Below are positions 8,302 to 17,426 of a stretch of DNA of 64,000 nucleotides, piece after piece; positions within the stretch are counted from its first letter, which is position 1, and each line of letters begins with the position of its first letter. The notes beneath the pieces are model-generated. The model was not told where the DNA came from and made no database searches. It saw nothing but the letters and a program-made list of their open reading frames with translations. The stretch comes from Alphaproteobacteria bacterium (lineage in GTDB: Bacteria; Pseudomonadota; Alphaproteobacteria; Micropepsales; Micropepsaceae), in NCBI GenBank assembly GCA_017308475.1, contig JAFKEU010000006.1:62001-126000 (forward strand), written 5' to 3'. The position numbers were made by a program, and so were the translations under genes.

Positions 8302-8389
8302 CCTCCCTGCGCGTGCAAAGCACGCTGGAAGGGGAGGTGGTTTCAGCGAGCGAGAGTGACCACTTGGGAACCGAGCGGAAGCTGAAACC
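8302..8389. repeat. Palindromic intergenic repeat (REP-like), copy B
   Basis: Two nested or adjacent inverted repeats. CCTCCC (8302-8307) and GGGAGG (8332-8337) flank GCGTGC-aaa-GCACGC, and GGTTTCAGC (8339-8347) pairs with GCTGAAACC (8381-8389). The first part is related to the palindrome at 6187-6223. The element fills the gap between speD and the convergent PotD-like gene. Confidence 0.55.
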
Positions 8390-8404
8390 GGAGGGGTTCC
8401 AGAA

Positions 8405-9484
8405 TTACTGAATCCCCGCCTTTATCTCCGCCCAGGCGTTCACGATCCTGTCCTTGTCCTTGAGCGGCTTCTGGAAGGTGCCGCTTTTCAGGAAGGCCTC
8501 CAGGTCCTTGGGTATCTGCAGCGTCTCATAGACGCTGTCGGGCACCTGCTTCATCGCTTCGATATTGGCGGGTTCATCGCCAATATGCTCCACCGTATAG
8601 ATTGCCGCCTGGTCGGACAGCGACGAATCGATCAGCGCCAGCGCCTTGGCTTCGTCCGACGGGTTCTTGTGCATCACCAGCCCGCAGACATAGGTGAACA
8701 TGCCGCCCGGCGGGTCCAGATAGGCCACCGGCTTGTGCTCGCGGTTCAGCGCCGCGAAGGTGGTGCGCCAGCTCATTGCCGCCACCAGCTCGCCCGACGC
8801 CAGGCCCTGCGCCAGCGCGGTATCGTCGCTGGAGACGAAGCGCAGGTGCGCGATCAGTTCGCGCAGCTTGGCCTGCACCTTTTCCCACTGCTCCGGCGTC
8901 ATGGAGTAGGCGTCGATGCCGATCATCTTGGCGATGAAGGGCACGGTGTCGTCGACACCATCGAGCACGGAAACCCGGCCCTTGTATTTGGGATCGAACA
9001 GGATCTCCCAGCTCTGCGACTTGGCGTATTCCGGCGCCAGGTCGGTGCGGATGGTCAGCGAGGTGTTGCCCCAGTAATGCGGCACGAACCACACCTTGCC
9101 TGGCCCGGCCGAAATGCCCGGCAAATTGCGCAGCGTGGGTGAGATCTTGTTCCAGTTCTTCAGCTTCGCCGTGTCGATGGGGGCAAGCAGCCCCGCATCG
9201 CGCCAGCGGCCGAATTCGTAATAGCAGGGGCCCATCACGTCCGGCTTGAAGCCGGCGCGCATCTTGGCGAAGGCCTCATCCTCGTCGGCGAAGATGGTGA
9301 TGGCGGGCTTCTCGTGATACGCGGCCTCATAATCCGCCAGGAAGGGCGGCTCCATGTAGTCCTGCCACTGGAAAAGGGTGACCGGTCCCCTGGCGCCGCC
9401 GCCGGGTCCGCCCAGAAGCCACCAGCCCGCGCCTGCGGCCACCAGCACGGCCATCGCGCCGCCCATGATCCAGCCCGTTTTCAC
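8405..9484 (-). CDS. PotD/PotF-like periplasmic polyamine-binding protein (ABC solute-binding)
   Basis: About 359-residue extracellular solute-binding protein of the spermidine/putrescine type. Visible are VTLFQWQDYMEPPFLADYEAAY after the N-terminal segment, FKPDVMGPCYYEFGRWRDAGLLAPID, and VPHYWGNTSLTIRTDL. GTG 9484 is chosen because GGAG lies just upstream and it places a hydrophobic segment at residues 6-25 (MGGAMAVLVAAGAGWWLLGG). A TTG 54 bases earlier is possible. No lipobox cysteine is present, so it may be membrane-anchored. No permease or ATPase gene adjoins, so it is an orphan binding protein beside the polyamine genes; the ligand is inferred. Confidence 0.8.
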   Translation of the reverse strand: MKTGWIMGGAMAVLVAAGAGWWLLGGPGGGARGPVTLFQWQDYMEPPFLADYEAAYHEKPAITIFADEDEAFAKMRAGFKPDVMGPCYYEFGRWRDAGLLAPIDTAKLKNWNKISPTLRNLPGISAGPGKVWFVPHYWGNTSLTIRTDLAPEYAKSQSWEILFDPKYKGRVSVLDGVDDTVPFIAKMIGIDAYSMTPEQWEKVQAKLRELIAHLRFVSSDDTALAQGLASGELVAAMSWRTTFAALNREHKPVAYLDPPGGMFTYVCGLVMHKNPSDEAKALALIDSSLSDQAAIYTVEHIGDEPANIEAMKQVPDSVYETLQIPKDLEAFLKSGTFQKPLKDKDRIVNAWAEIKAGIQ

Positions 9485-9580
9485 GCCCGTCTCCGCAAGA
9501 ATGCCCCCAAGCCGAAGGTTAGACGCCGGGCCCGGCAAATCACAGGATATTCAGAATGCGGCTGTCGCCCGGCGGCCTGC

Positions 9581-11026
9581 TCACAATTTCGGCAGCCTCA
9601 GGTCCATCACCGCGCCCTGGCCGGAGGCCCCGGAAAGCTGCATCGCCCCACCCATGCGGCGGGTCAGCTCCATGGCGATGGCCAGGCCCAGCCCGGCCCC
9701 GGTGACCGCGCCCGGACGGTCGAAGCGCTGGAAGGCGCGCCCGGCTCGGCGCCGTTCGGACTCCGAAAATCCACCGCCGCTGTCGGCAACCTTCAGCACG
9801 CCCGCCGGCCCCTCGAAGTGAACCGCAAGGCGCACCCAGCCACCCTCGGCGGTATAGGTCAGTGCATTGTCCAGCAGCGCCACCAGGATGCGCCGCACGC
9901 CGTGCGGGTCTGCCCGCACCAGGCCCGGCTCGGCAAGCGTCAGGCTGAGCGCAACGCGGCGGGAGAAGGCGCGGCCCTGCTGCTCCTCCACCACGCCCGC
10001 GGCGAGTGCCGCCAGGTCCACCGGCTCGGGAGACAGGGGATGGCGATCTGCCTGGATGTTGGCGAATTCCAGAATGTCACCGATCCGTCCGTGCAGGGCG
10101 CGACCGGCATCGGCGATATCGCGGGCATATTCGCCATATTTGGGATGGCCCGGCGGCCCGTAAAGCCCCTGGCCTATGATCTCCGAAAAACCGATCATCG
10201 CGTTCAGCGGCGTTCTGAGTTCGTGGCTCATATGGGCCACGAATTCGGATTTGGCGCGCAGCGCCTCGACGGCACCCCGTTCGGCATGGGCCAGGCGCAC
10301 CATCAGCCGGGTCTCGACAGGCCTTGTGGCGCGCAGGGCCTTCAGGCTGGCGGCGGCACGCGCATGGCGCTCGAAGGTGCCCACGAACAGTACCGCCAAC
10401 CAGGCGCCGGCCAGCGCCGGTCCCAGGATCACGAACAGGTAAAGCGGCAGCATGCCGTACCAGCCGGCCAGCGCCTGCGTCTCGTTCGGGCGTGCGACGA
10501 CGGCCAACGGCCAGCCCGGCACCGGCGCGGCGATGGCACCCGGCGGCACCTCGGCCTGCGGCAAAAGCTGTGCGCCTTTCGCCAGCCGCGCCGGATCGAA
10601 CAGCACCGCGATGCTGCGCCCGTCCTTGTGCAGGCCCAGTCCCCAACCGAACAGATGCCGCGATCCGCGGAAGGCGGGCGGGGGCGCCACCAGGCCCGGC
10701 TTGAGCGTGGCGATGGTCTCGCCCCCGGCGCCGAACAGGCCGATATTGCGGATGGAAGGTTCGGCGCGCGCCAGTGCCGGATGCAGCGTCCCGGCATAAA
10801 GCAGGCCCAGCCGGGCATAGCGGTCGAGCGCCTCGCCGGCCGAGCCTGCCAGGCTGACGGCGCGGATCTGTCCGTCGCGGGTTGCCTCGGCCAGGGCATG
10901 GGCGCGGTCCAGCCGCATCTGGATCAGTGCGGCGGCGGCAAAGCTTCCACAGATCAGGACGATGCAGACCGGAACGATCAGCCTCGTATCGCGCAGCAGG
11001 CGGCGCCGGTTCAACACGCCTCCCAT
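9581..11026 (-). CDS. Membrane sensor histidine kinase (orphan)
   Basis: Roughly 481-residue histidine kinase. A first membrane segment lies near residues 15-37 (LIVPVCIVLICGSFAAAALI), then a periplasmic sensor of about 150 residues, and a second membrane segment (LPLYLFVILGPALAGAWLAVLFVG). The HisKA domain has FVAHMSHELRTPLNAMIGFSE, and the HATPase domain has LLDNALTYT, VADSGGGFSE and GAGLGLAIAMEL. The receiver partner is not in the window. ATG 11026 was preferred; a GTG at 11065 would add 13 residues. The signal sensed is unknown. It lies 97 bases upstream of the PotD-like gene on the same strand. Confidence 0.88.
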   Translation of the reverse strand: MGGVLNRRRLLRDTRLIVPVCIVLICGSFAAAALIQMRLDRAHALAEATRDGQIRAVSLAGSAGEALDRYARLGLLYAGTLHPALARAEPSIRNIGLFGAGGETIATLKPGLVAPPPAFRGSRHLFGWGLGLHKDGRSIAVLFDPARLAKGAQLLPQAEVPPGAIAAPVPGWPLAVVARPNETQALAGWYGMLPLYLFVILGPALAGAWLAVLFVGTFERHARAAASLKALRATRPVETRLMVRLAHAERGAVEALRAKSEFVAHMSHELRTPLNAMIGFSEIIGQGLYGPPGHPKYGEYARDIADAGRALHGRIGDILEFANIQADRHPLSPEPVDLAALAAGVVEEQQGRAFSRRVALSLTLAEPGLVRADPHGVRRILVALLDNALTYTAEGGWVRLAVHFEGPAGVLKVADSGGGFSESERRRAGRAFQRFDRPGAVTGAGLGLAIAMELTRRMGGAMQLSGASGQGAVMDLRLPKL

Positions 11027-11156
11027 TGCTGCCAATGCCCCCACAGGCGCCAATTGATCGCCCACCCCGGTGATTCGTCGGGGCGATTATGGGAACCGCC
11101 GGACGCTCCGTCATCCTCTCGAACGGGAAGGCGGTGCCGTGACGACCGTCGCCAAC

Positions 11157-11424
11157 ATTACAACTTGTCCGCCTCCCCTGCGCGCTCGGCTACACTTGTT
11201 CGATGCGCGCGTGCCAGACAGGCCTGTCCACACTTTGCCCACGCCCGCCGCCGGCGGGTTGTCCAACAGCTTTTGTCGGACAGGCGCGCGCACGCGCTTT
11301 CTCACTGAGCGCGCAAATGCGGGCGAAAGCCGCTTCCGCCGCCGCGGGGACAAGGGGGGAGGGGGACCAAATCCAGGGCCGGACAATTAAGTTGCGCAAG
11401 CGGGAATTTATCCGCCGGCTGTCC
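11157..11424 (+). ncRNA. Duplicated ~260-bp intergenic element, copy 1 (candidate structured RNA)
   Basis: This stretch between pepN and the histidine kinase holds no credible protein gene, but it shares ordered blocks with the minus strand of 62766-63021. The blocks are ATTACAACTTGTCCGCC (11157-11173), CCCCTGCG, the hairpin TTGTCC...GGACAGG-GCGCG (about 11259-11289), GGGAGGGGGACCA (about 11357-11369), ACAATTA-nn-TTGCGCAAG (11383-11400) and TTTATCCGC-n-G-n-CTGT (11407-11422). Segments between blocks differ in sequence. The homology is seen by eye. Whether it is an RNA gene, a regulatory region or a small mobile element is open, and even the transcribed strand is uncertain. Confidence 0.45.
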
Positions 11425-11433
11425 ACCCAAATC

Positions 11434-14076
11434 CTAGCCCAGCATCTTGCCGGTGACCTCGAACAGGTTGGGCGAGATGCCCGCCTGGGCGCGGATGGTT
11501 TCCAGTTCGTGGCGCATCAGCGCCTGGCGCGCGCCGTCATAGCGCTTCCAGCTCTCGAAGGCGCCGGCCAGCCGCGCGGCGACCTGCGGGTTTATGGGAT
11601 CCAGGGCGCGGATCACTCCGCCCACCAGCCGATAGCCTGCGCCATCGAGGCCGTGGAATCGAAGATGATTGCCGCCGAAGGCGCCCACCAGCGCGCGCAC
11701 GCGATTGGGATTCCTGATGTCGAAGGCGGGGTGCCGCATCAGCGCCTTCACCGCTTCCGCCGTGCCGGGCAGGGGCGAACCGGCCTGCAGTGCCATCCAT
11801 TTGTCCAGGACCAGCGCATCGGCGCGGAAGCGGTCGTGGAAATGGGTAAAGGCCGCGTCGGTCAGGGGCGATTCCATGCGTGTCAGCGCCGCCAGGCCCG
11901 CGATCATGTCGGTCATGTTGGCGGCAGTGCGGTAGTGCGCGTCCGCCAGCCCGGCGGCTGCCTCGTCATCGGCCGCGGTCAGGTAGCGCAGGCAGGCATT
12001 GCGCAGCGCGCGCATGCCCGCGCTTGCCGCATCGGGGCTGTAATCGCCTTCCACCCGCATATGCTCATAAAGTCCGGCCAGCCGGTTGCCATGCGCGGCG
12101 GCGATGTCACGGATCAGGGCAACGCGCGCGGCATGCAGGCCGTCGGGATCGACGGGAGTGGCCGAACGGGTCGCCATCTCGTTCTCGGTGGGCGGCATCA
12201 GCATTTGTGCCGCGAAGGCCGGATCGTCGGCGGCGCGATCCAGCACATCGCCGATGGCATCCAGATAAAGGCGGTCACAGGCCCCCGGCTTCAATGCCCC
12301 GCTGCGCGCGGCCCCCGCCATGTCCAGAAGTATCTCGCCGGCAAGCACCTGGCCGGCTTCCCAGCGATTGAAGGCATCGGCGTCGCGGCCCATCAGGCGC
12401 GCGCGTCCCGCCCGGTCCAGCGGCGCGCGGAAGATGGCGGGCGCCGAAAAACGCCGTCCCAGCGACAGAAGGGGCGGTTCGGCAACACCGGTGAAGACGA
12501 AACGCTGCCGCGCCCCGGTCAATTCCAGCACCCGTTCGTCCGGCCCCGTCTGGTTCTCGCCATCCAGGGTCAGGGGCAACGGCTTTCCGTTCCGGCCCAC
12601 AAACCCCATGCGCACGGGAATGTGCATCGGCATTTTCCCCGGCTGGCCGGGCGTGGGGCCCAGCGCCTGGCTGAGCTCCAGCGTATAGGTCCGGGCGGCC
12701 GGGTCGTGCTGGCCGGAGGCGGTGACCGCGGGTGTTCCCGCCTGGCGGTACCACAGGCGGAACTGGGTCAGGTCGCGGCCGCAGGCATCCTCGAAGCACT
12801 TGACCCAGTTCTCGATGGTGGTGGCTTCTCCGTCATGGCGCGCGAAATAGAGATCGGTCGCCTTGCGGTAACCCTCCTCGCCCACCAGCGTCTTCAGCAT
12901 GCCGATGACTTCGCTGCCCTTCTCGTAGATGGTCGATGTGTAGAAATTGTTGATCTCGATATAGCTTTCGGGCTGCACCGGATGGGCCAGCGGCCCGGCG
13001 TCCTCCGGGAACTGGCGCGCCCTGAGCGCGCGCACATCCTGGATGCGCTGGACGGCATGGCTGCGCATGTCGCCGGAAAAGCTCTGGTCGCGGAAGACGG
13101 TCAGGCCCTCCTTCAGCGAAAGCTGGAACCAGTCGCGGCAGGTGATGCGATCGCCGGTCCAGTTGTGGAAATACTCATGCGCCACAACGCTCTCGATGCG
13201 GGCATAGTCGTCGTCGGTGGCAGTCTCGGGCGAGGCCAGCAGCACCTTGTCATTGAAGATGTTGAGGCCCTTGTTCTCCATCGCCCCCATGTTGAAGGCG
13301 CTGACCGCCACGATCATGAAGATGTCCAGGTCGTATTCGCGCCCATATGTCTCTTCGTCCCACTTCATCGCCCGCTTGAGCGAATCCATCGCGTAGAGCG
13401 CGCGCGGTTCGTTGCCGTGATCGACATAGATCACCAGTTCGATGGCGCGGCCGGTCATGGTGACGAAGCTGTCCCGGATGTGGCCCAGATCGCCCGCCAC
13501 CAGCGCGAAAAGATAGGAGGGCTTCGGAAAGGGGTCGTGCCAGACGGCGAAATGGCGCCCGTCGCCCAGCCTGCCGCTGTCGATGCGGTTGCCGTTGGAC
13601 AGCAGCACCGGGTACTGTTCCTCGTCCGCCTCGACGCGCACGGTGAAGACCGACAGATTGTCGGGCCGGTCGAGAAAATACGTGATGCGGCGAAAGCCCT
13701 CCGGCTCGCACTGGGTGCAGAACATGCCGTTGGAGACGAACAGGCCTTCCAGCGCGGTGTTGGCGGCGGGGGAGATTTCGCTGATTACCTCCAGGGTGAA
13801 GCGGTCGGGTACACCGGGGATGGTAAGGCTCTTGTCGTCAACCAGATAGTCGCCAGCGGAGAGCGCCCGCCCCTCCAGCGCCACCGACAGCAGCTTCTGC
13901 TCCTCTCCGTGCAGCACAAGGGGGCCGCTCGCGTCTCCCCGCCGCTCGATCTCCATCCGGGCGGTGACAAGCGTGGCTTGCGCCTCCAGCGCGAAATCCA
14001 GGTGAACGGTGTTGATGCGGAAATCAGGCGCCCGGTAGTCGGCAAGATGGATGGCGCGCGGTTCTTCGGTACGCAT
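11434..14076 (-). CDS. pepN: Aminopeptidase N (M1 family)
   Basis: 880-residue M1 zinc aminopeptidase of the bacterial PepN type, which removes N-terminal residues from peptides in the cytoplasm. The GAMENKGLNIFN exopeptidase motif and the zinc site VVAHEYFHNWTGDRITCRDW (HExxH plus the downstream Glu in SLKEGLTVFRDQ) are intact. The N-terminal saddle domain starts at RTEEPRAIHLADYRAPDF. The C-terminal region carries the DUF3458 domains typical of PepN. Length is normal for the family. ATG 14076 fits the family start; the open frame reaches further upstream without similarity. Confidence 0.96.
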   Translation of the reverse strand: MRTEEPRAIHLADYRAPDFRINTVHLDFALEAQATLVTARMEIERRGDASGPLVLHGEEQKLLSVALEGRALSAGDYLVDDKSLTIPGVPDRFTLEVISEISPAANTALEGLFVSNGMFCTQCEPEGFRRITYFLDRPDNLSVFTVRVEADEEQYPVLLSNGNRIDSGRLGDGRHFAVWHDPFPKPSYLFALVAGDLGHIRDSFVTMTGRAIELVIYVDHGNEPRALYAMDSLKRAMKWDEETYGREYDLDIFMIVAVSAFNMGAMENKGLNIFNDKVLLASPETATDDDYARIESVVAHEYFHNWTGDRITCRDWFQLSLKEGLTVFRDQSFSGDMRSHAVQRIQDVRALRARQFPEDAGPLAHPVQPESYIEINNFYTSTIYEKGSEVIGMLKTLVGEEGYRKATDLYFARHDGEATTIENWVKCFEDACGRDLTQFRLWYRQAGTPAVTASGQHDPAARTYTLELSQALGPTPGQPGKMPMHIPVRMGFVGRNGKPLPLTLDGENQTGPDERVLELTGARQRFVFTGVAEPPLLSLGRRFSAPAIFRAPLDRAGRARLMGRDADAFNRWEAGQVLAGEILLDMAGAARSGALKPGACDRLYLDAIGDVLDRAADDPAFAAQMLMPPTENEMATRSATPVDPDGLHAARVALIRDIAAAHGNRLAGLYEHMRVEGDYSPDAASAGMRALRNACLRYLTAADDEAAAGLADAHYRTAANMTDMIAGLAALTRMESPLTDAAFTHFHDRFRADALVLDKWMALQAGSPLPGTAEAVKALMRHPAFDIRNPNRVRALVGAFGGNHLRFHGLDGAGYRLVGGVIRALDPINPQVAARLAGAFESWKRYDGARQALMRHELETIRAQAGISPNLFEVTGKMLG

Positions 14077-14137
14077 GGCGGTCTCGCAAGTCGGCGCGGG
14101 TCTTATAGCCCGCCCGCAACGGGCCGGCATGGGAAAA

Positions 14138-15871
14138 TCAGTGGACCTTCAGGATCGTCATGTCGCGGTCCCGCCAGACCGGCGTATAGAATTGCTCATA
14201 GGCTGCCTTGTCCCCATCCGTCGCTCTCCAGGCGAACCGGCCGGGCCGCCGATTGTGCAATACGATATATTTCACCTGGGCATCGGCCAGTTGGCGGCGC
14301 TGGACGGCAAGGTTCCTTGTTTCCAGCCGGTCTAGAAGCGTGGCGCCCACCTGGCGCGCTGTTTCGCCAGCCACGATGGCCCGGCCGTGGCAGGCAGACA
14401 GCATCATATAGGCGTTGCCGTTCTCATAGCCGCCGGGCAGGTCCAGCACGCCGAAGCCCTTCTGCGGATCGGCGGCGATCCCGGACAGGGCGGGCGGGCA
14501 GGCAGCCGGCGTCAGGGCCAGGGCCGACGGAGCGGGATAGAAGTCCAGCAGCATCAGCGCAGCGACCAGCAGCGTGCCCGCCCGCCACGGCCTGCCGCGT
14601 GTCCAGGCCAGCACGAGCGCCTGAGCTGCTCCCAGTCCCAGGAACAGATAGACCATGACGATGGCGCGGGCGGGGGTCCTCACATTGGCGAAGAAGGGCA
14701 GCTTGGACAGCGCCACGCTGGGCATGTGCAGCCAGGTGAGCACATGACCGCCCACATGCAGGCAGTCGCCGCTGGCGATCGCGGCGAAAAAGATCATGCC
14801 GCCCAGACCATAGCGCAGCAGCCTGCGGTCTTCGTCCGGCGCCCGGCGCGTGGTCCAAAGCGCGGCGGCAAAGACTGCCGATGCGACCAGGCCGAGATAG
14901 ACCGTGGCCTCCCACGCATTGCCGGTCAGGACCGCATAGACGCCTTTGCCCCAGCCGGCCAGCAGATGCGTGGGCGGGAAGGCCAGGTAGGCCGCCACAT
15001 CCGCCACGAACATGTTGTTGCCGACGTAATAGACGCTGGAATCCAGCCCCGACATCGCCATGGGCACCAGCCAGGGCATCAGCAGGACCACCGCGCCGGC
15101 GCATACCAGCGTGGGTGCAGCAAAATTCCAGCCCCAGGGCCAGCGCCCGCCGCGGATGCGCAGGTAGAGCAGGTGGAAGGCCATGAAATAGAAGAGATAG
15201 AAGAAGAAGTACCAGCAGGACAGCGCGCTCAGCGCGTCCAGCAGCGCGGCCAGCCCCAGCAGCCGGAGGCTGCGCCGCTTCAGCGCCACCAGATAGCAGA
15301 GCACAAACAGAGGCAGGAACTGGATGGTGGACACATGGGCATGGTGCATCGCCTGGGCCACATGCCAGGGATTGAAGGCGAAGATGAACCCCGCCGCCGC
15401 GGCGCCAAGGTCGCGGCCGGGCCGGTCCTCGATCAGATGCCGCGCCAGATAGAAGGCCCCCATGGCGGCCAGCGGAAAGGATGCCAGCAGCGTCAGATTG
15501 TGCAGCGTTACCAGGGTCGCGAAGCTGTTGCCGAACAGGCGCGCCAGGAACGCCACGGCGAAGACCTGTGGATAGGCGAACGAATGGTAGTAGAGCGGCG
15601 TGCCTTCGGGAAAGCGGATCTGTCGCGTGTGGAAGAAGTCATGCCAGCCGGCCGCTTTCGCGGTGTGCCAGCTGTTCCAGAAGTCCTGCATGTTGTCTTC
15701 GGGCGGCCCCAAAAGCGCGCCCGAAAGATGCGGCATCAGCGGCCAGAACCACAGCGCAGTAAGCAGCGAAAATCCCACCAGCACCAGGACGGCGCGCCAC
15801 AAATGCGTGCCGATCGGCCGCGCGGAAACAGAAAGCCGCTCGATACCCGCGGGCATGTCGAGCGCCGTCAT
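14138..15871 (-). CDS. Polytopic inner-membrane protein, possible GT-C-type glycosyltransferase
   Basis: 577-residue protein with about 10-12 membrane segments. The layout, a large first periplasmic loop with acidic residues (GPPEDNMQDFWNSWHTAKA), later aromatic-rich helices (SCWYFFFYLFYFMAFHLLYL) and a C-terminal soluble domain, resembles GT-C membrane glycosyltransferases or YfhO-like proteins that use polyprenyl-linked sugars. The final 150 residues contain a folded tail with VLDLPGGYENG and VKYIVLHNRRPG. No specific family is recognised. It precedes pepN on the same strand with a 61-base gap and follows the small gene at 15908. Confidence 0.7.
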   Translation of the reverse strand: MTALDMPAGIERLSVSARPIGTHLWRAVLVLVGFSLLTALWFWPLMPHLSGALLGPPEDNMQDFWNSWHTAKAAGWHDFFHTRQIRFPEGTPLYYHSFAYPQVFAVAFLARLFGNSFATLVTLHNLTLLASFPLAAMGAFYLARHLIEDRPGRDLGAAAAGFIFAFNPWHVAQAMHHAHVSTIQFLPLFVLCYLVALKRRSLRLLGLAALLDALSALSCWYFFFYLFYFMAFHLLYLRIRGGRWPWGWNFAAPTLVCAGAVVLLMPWLVPMAMSGLDSSVYYVGNNMFVADVAAYLAFPPTHLLAGWGKGVYAVLTGNAWEATVYLGLVASAVFAAALWTTRRAPDEDRRLLRYGLGGMIFFAAIASGDCLHVGGHVLTWLHMPSVALSKLPFFANVRTPARAIVMVYLFLGLGAAQALVLAWTRGRPWRAGTLLVAALMLLDFYPAPSALALTPAACPPALSGIAADPQKGFGVLDLPGGYENGNAYMMLSACHGRAIVAGETARQVGATLLDRLETRNLAVQRRQLADAQVKYIVLHNRRPGRFAWRATDGDKAAYEQFYTPVWRDRDMTILKVH

Positions 15872-15907
15872 GTCATTCCTCCCGGGCTCTGTCAGGGTGC
15901 CAAGGCG

Positions 15908-16438
15908 TCAGCCCGGGCGCTTGACCTCGGACAGGATGTCCTGGGCGCGGTGCGCCAGTTCGGCCAGAACGCTGGGCATGTCTTCGCCCGACTGGCGGGC
16001 CCAGTCGACCAGCGCGCCGGCGAAATCGGCCAATTGCGGTGCGTGGGCGATCAGGCGAGCCTGTTCCTCGATCTTCAGCGGGTCCAGGTCATACTCGGCG
16101 CCCGGCACGCGCCAGCCACCCCATTCGGTATCGCCCGTAATAACCACTGGATAGGTGCCCGGCACAGGATGGCGAGCGCAATCTTCCGCCGGCTGCCACT
16201 TGTTGCGGGCCCGCACCACGCGCCAGTTCCCGCGGGGCTGGTTGCTGCGGTCGCCCAGCGGTTCCTCGCTCAGAAGCTCCTCGGCAGCGAATTCGCGGCC
16301 CAGGCCCACGTCATAATGGATACGGATGGGTTCATCGATCCCCTTGGCCCAATGGGGAACGACGTGCTCGATCAGCGCCCAGGTGCCGACCGGCTTCACA
16401 TAGACACGCTGGTTCTTATGAAACTGGGCTTTTGCCAT
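15908..16438 (-). CDS. Conserved hypothetical protein
   Basis: 176-residue soluble protein. The N-terminal half (FHKNQRVYVKPVGTWALIEHVVPHW, then IRIHYDVGLGREFAAEELL) looks like a small beta-barrel domain. The C-terminal half is helical and rich in Ala, Leu and acidic residues (DLDPLKIEEQARLIAHAPQL). It carries no signal peptide or membrane segment. The composition, codon pattern and clean ATG after the cobA gene argue that it is a real gene. No function is recognised. Confidence 0.7.
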   Translation of the reverse strand: MAKAQFHKNQRVYVKPVGTWALIEHVVPHWAKGIDEPIRIHYDVGLGREFAAEELLSEEPLGDRSNQPRGNWRVVRARNKWQPAEDCARHPVPGTYPVVITGDTEWGGWRVPGAEYDLDPLKIEEQARLIAHAPQLADFAGALVDWARQSGEDMPSVLAELAHRAQDILSEVKRPG

Positions 16439-16530
16439 CGCGGGATTTCCGGGTTCTACGGCCCGCAGCCTAGCCGCCCGCTGTTAAGTCGCAGTTAAGG
16501 AGCGAGGGCAGATTGATCGAAGCGGCCGGT

Positions 16531-17304
16531 TCAAACCTTCGCCAGCCAGGCCAGTTCCCTGGCCAAGGCCACATTTTCCCCGACCACGATGATGGCCAGG
16601 GCCGGCGCGGTTTGAGCCGCCTCGGCCAGGCCGCCAAGGGTGGTGATGCGCACGTCCTGGTCCGGTCGTGCCGCGTTGGCGACAATGGCGGCCGGCTCGT
16701 CCGGCCTTCGCCCCGCCCCCATCAGCGCGTCGGCGATCTCGCCGGCGAATTTGCGCGCCATGTAGAACACCAGCGTGGGCGCCCCGCGCGAGACCGCATC
16801 CCAGTCCAGCCGGGTCAGGTTGCCGTCGCTGCCATGGCCTGTGATGAAAGTGACGGCGTGGTTGGTGTCGCGATGGGTCAGGGGAATGCCGGCATAGGCG
16901 AGGCCCCCGATGCCCGCCGTTATGCCCGGCACGATGCGGAAGGGCACGCAGGCACGTACCAATGCCTGGGCTTCCTCGCCGCCACGGCCGAAGACAAAAG
17001 GATCGCCGCCCTTCAGGCGCAACACGCGTTTTTCCTCTTTCGCCAGCCGCACCAGCATGTCGGAAATCTCGTCCTGCCTGCACGAGCGCACGCCCGCGCG
17101 CTTTCCGGCATAAATCTTCTCGCCTGGCGCCAGCGCCAGCAGCGCTTCGTCGACCAGCGCGTCGTGCAGGATCACGTCGGCCTGGGTGATCGCTTTCAGG
17201 CCCAGAGCGGTGATCAGACCGGGATCGCCGGGACCGGCGCCCACCAGCCAGACCCAGCCGGGCAGAATATCGGGCAGCTTGAGGGCGGCAAGAGGATCAA
17301 TCAT
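16531..17304 (-). CDS. cobA: Uroporphyrinogen-III C-methyltransferase
   Basis: 257-residue SUMT that methylates uroporphyrinogen III at C-2 and C-7 to give precorrin-2, for sirohaem or cobalamin. Signature blocks are VWLVGAGPGDPGLITALGLKAI at the N-terminus, VLRLKGGDPFVFGRGGEEA (the GGDP loop), PGITAGIGGLAYAGIPLTHR and THAVTFITGHG-like FITGHGSD. Length matches stand-alone CobA rather than the CysG fusion, so the oxidase/chelatase step must be encoded elsewhere. The ATG at 17304 is divergent from the esterase at 17427. Confidence 0.93.
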   Translation of the reverse strand: MIDPLAALKLPDILPGWVWLVGAGPGDPGLITALGLKAITQADVILHDALVDEALLALAPGEKIYAGKRAGVRSCRQDEISDMLVRLAKEEKRVLRLKGGDPFVFGRGGEEAQALVRACVPFRIVPGITAGIGGLAYAGIPLTHRDTNHAVTFITGHGSDGNLTRLDWDAVSRGAPTLVFYMARKFAGEIADALMGAGRRPDEPAAIVANAARPDQDVRITTLGGLAEAAQTAPALAIIVVGENVALARELAWLAKV

Positions 17305-17426
17305 TTCACATCCAGGCGGTTATTGTTCACAGTATAACCGCGACGGCCGCCGGTGACACCGGCGCCGGTTGCAGGGCAGGGGGGCCATCCATGGCGTCTC
17401 GCAAGAACAGCAGCAGGAGAGGCAGC

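Noticed and set aside
11203..14658. Very long open frame on the plus strand
   Set aside because: It is antisense to pepN and the membrane-protein gene, has the biased composition of a shadow frame in high-GC DNA and no domain content. Its first part does overlap the duplicated intergenic element.
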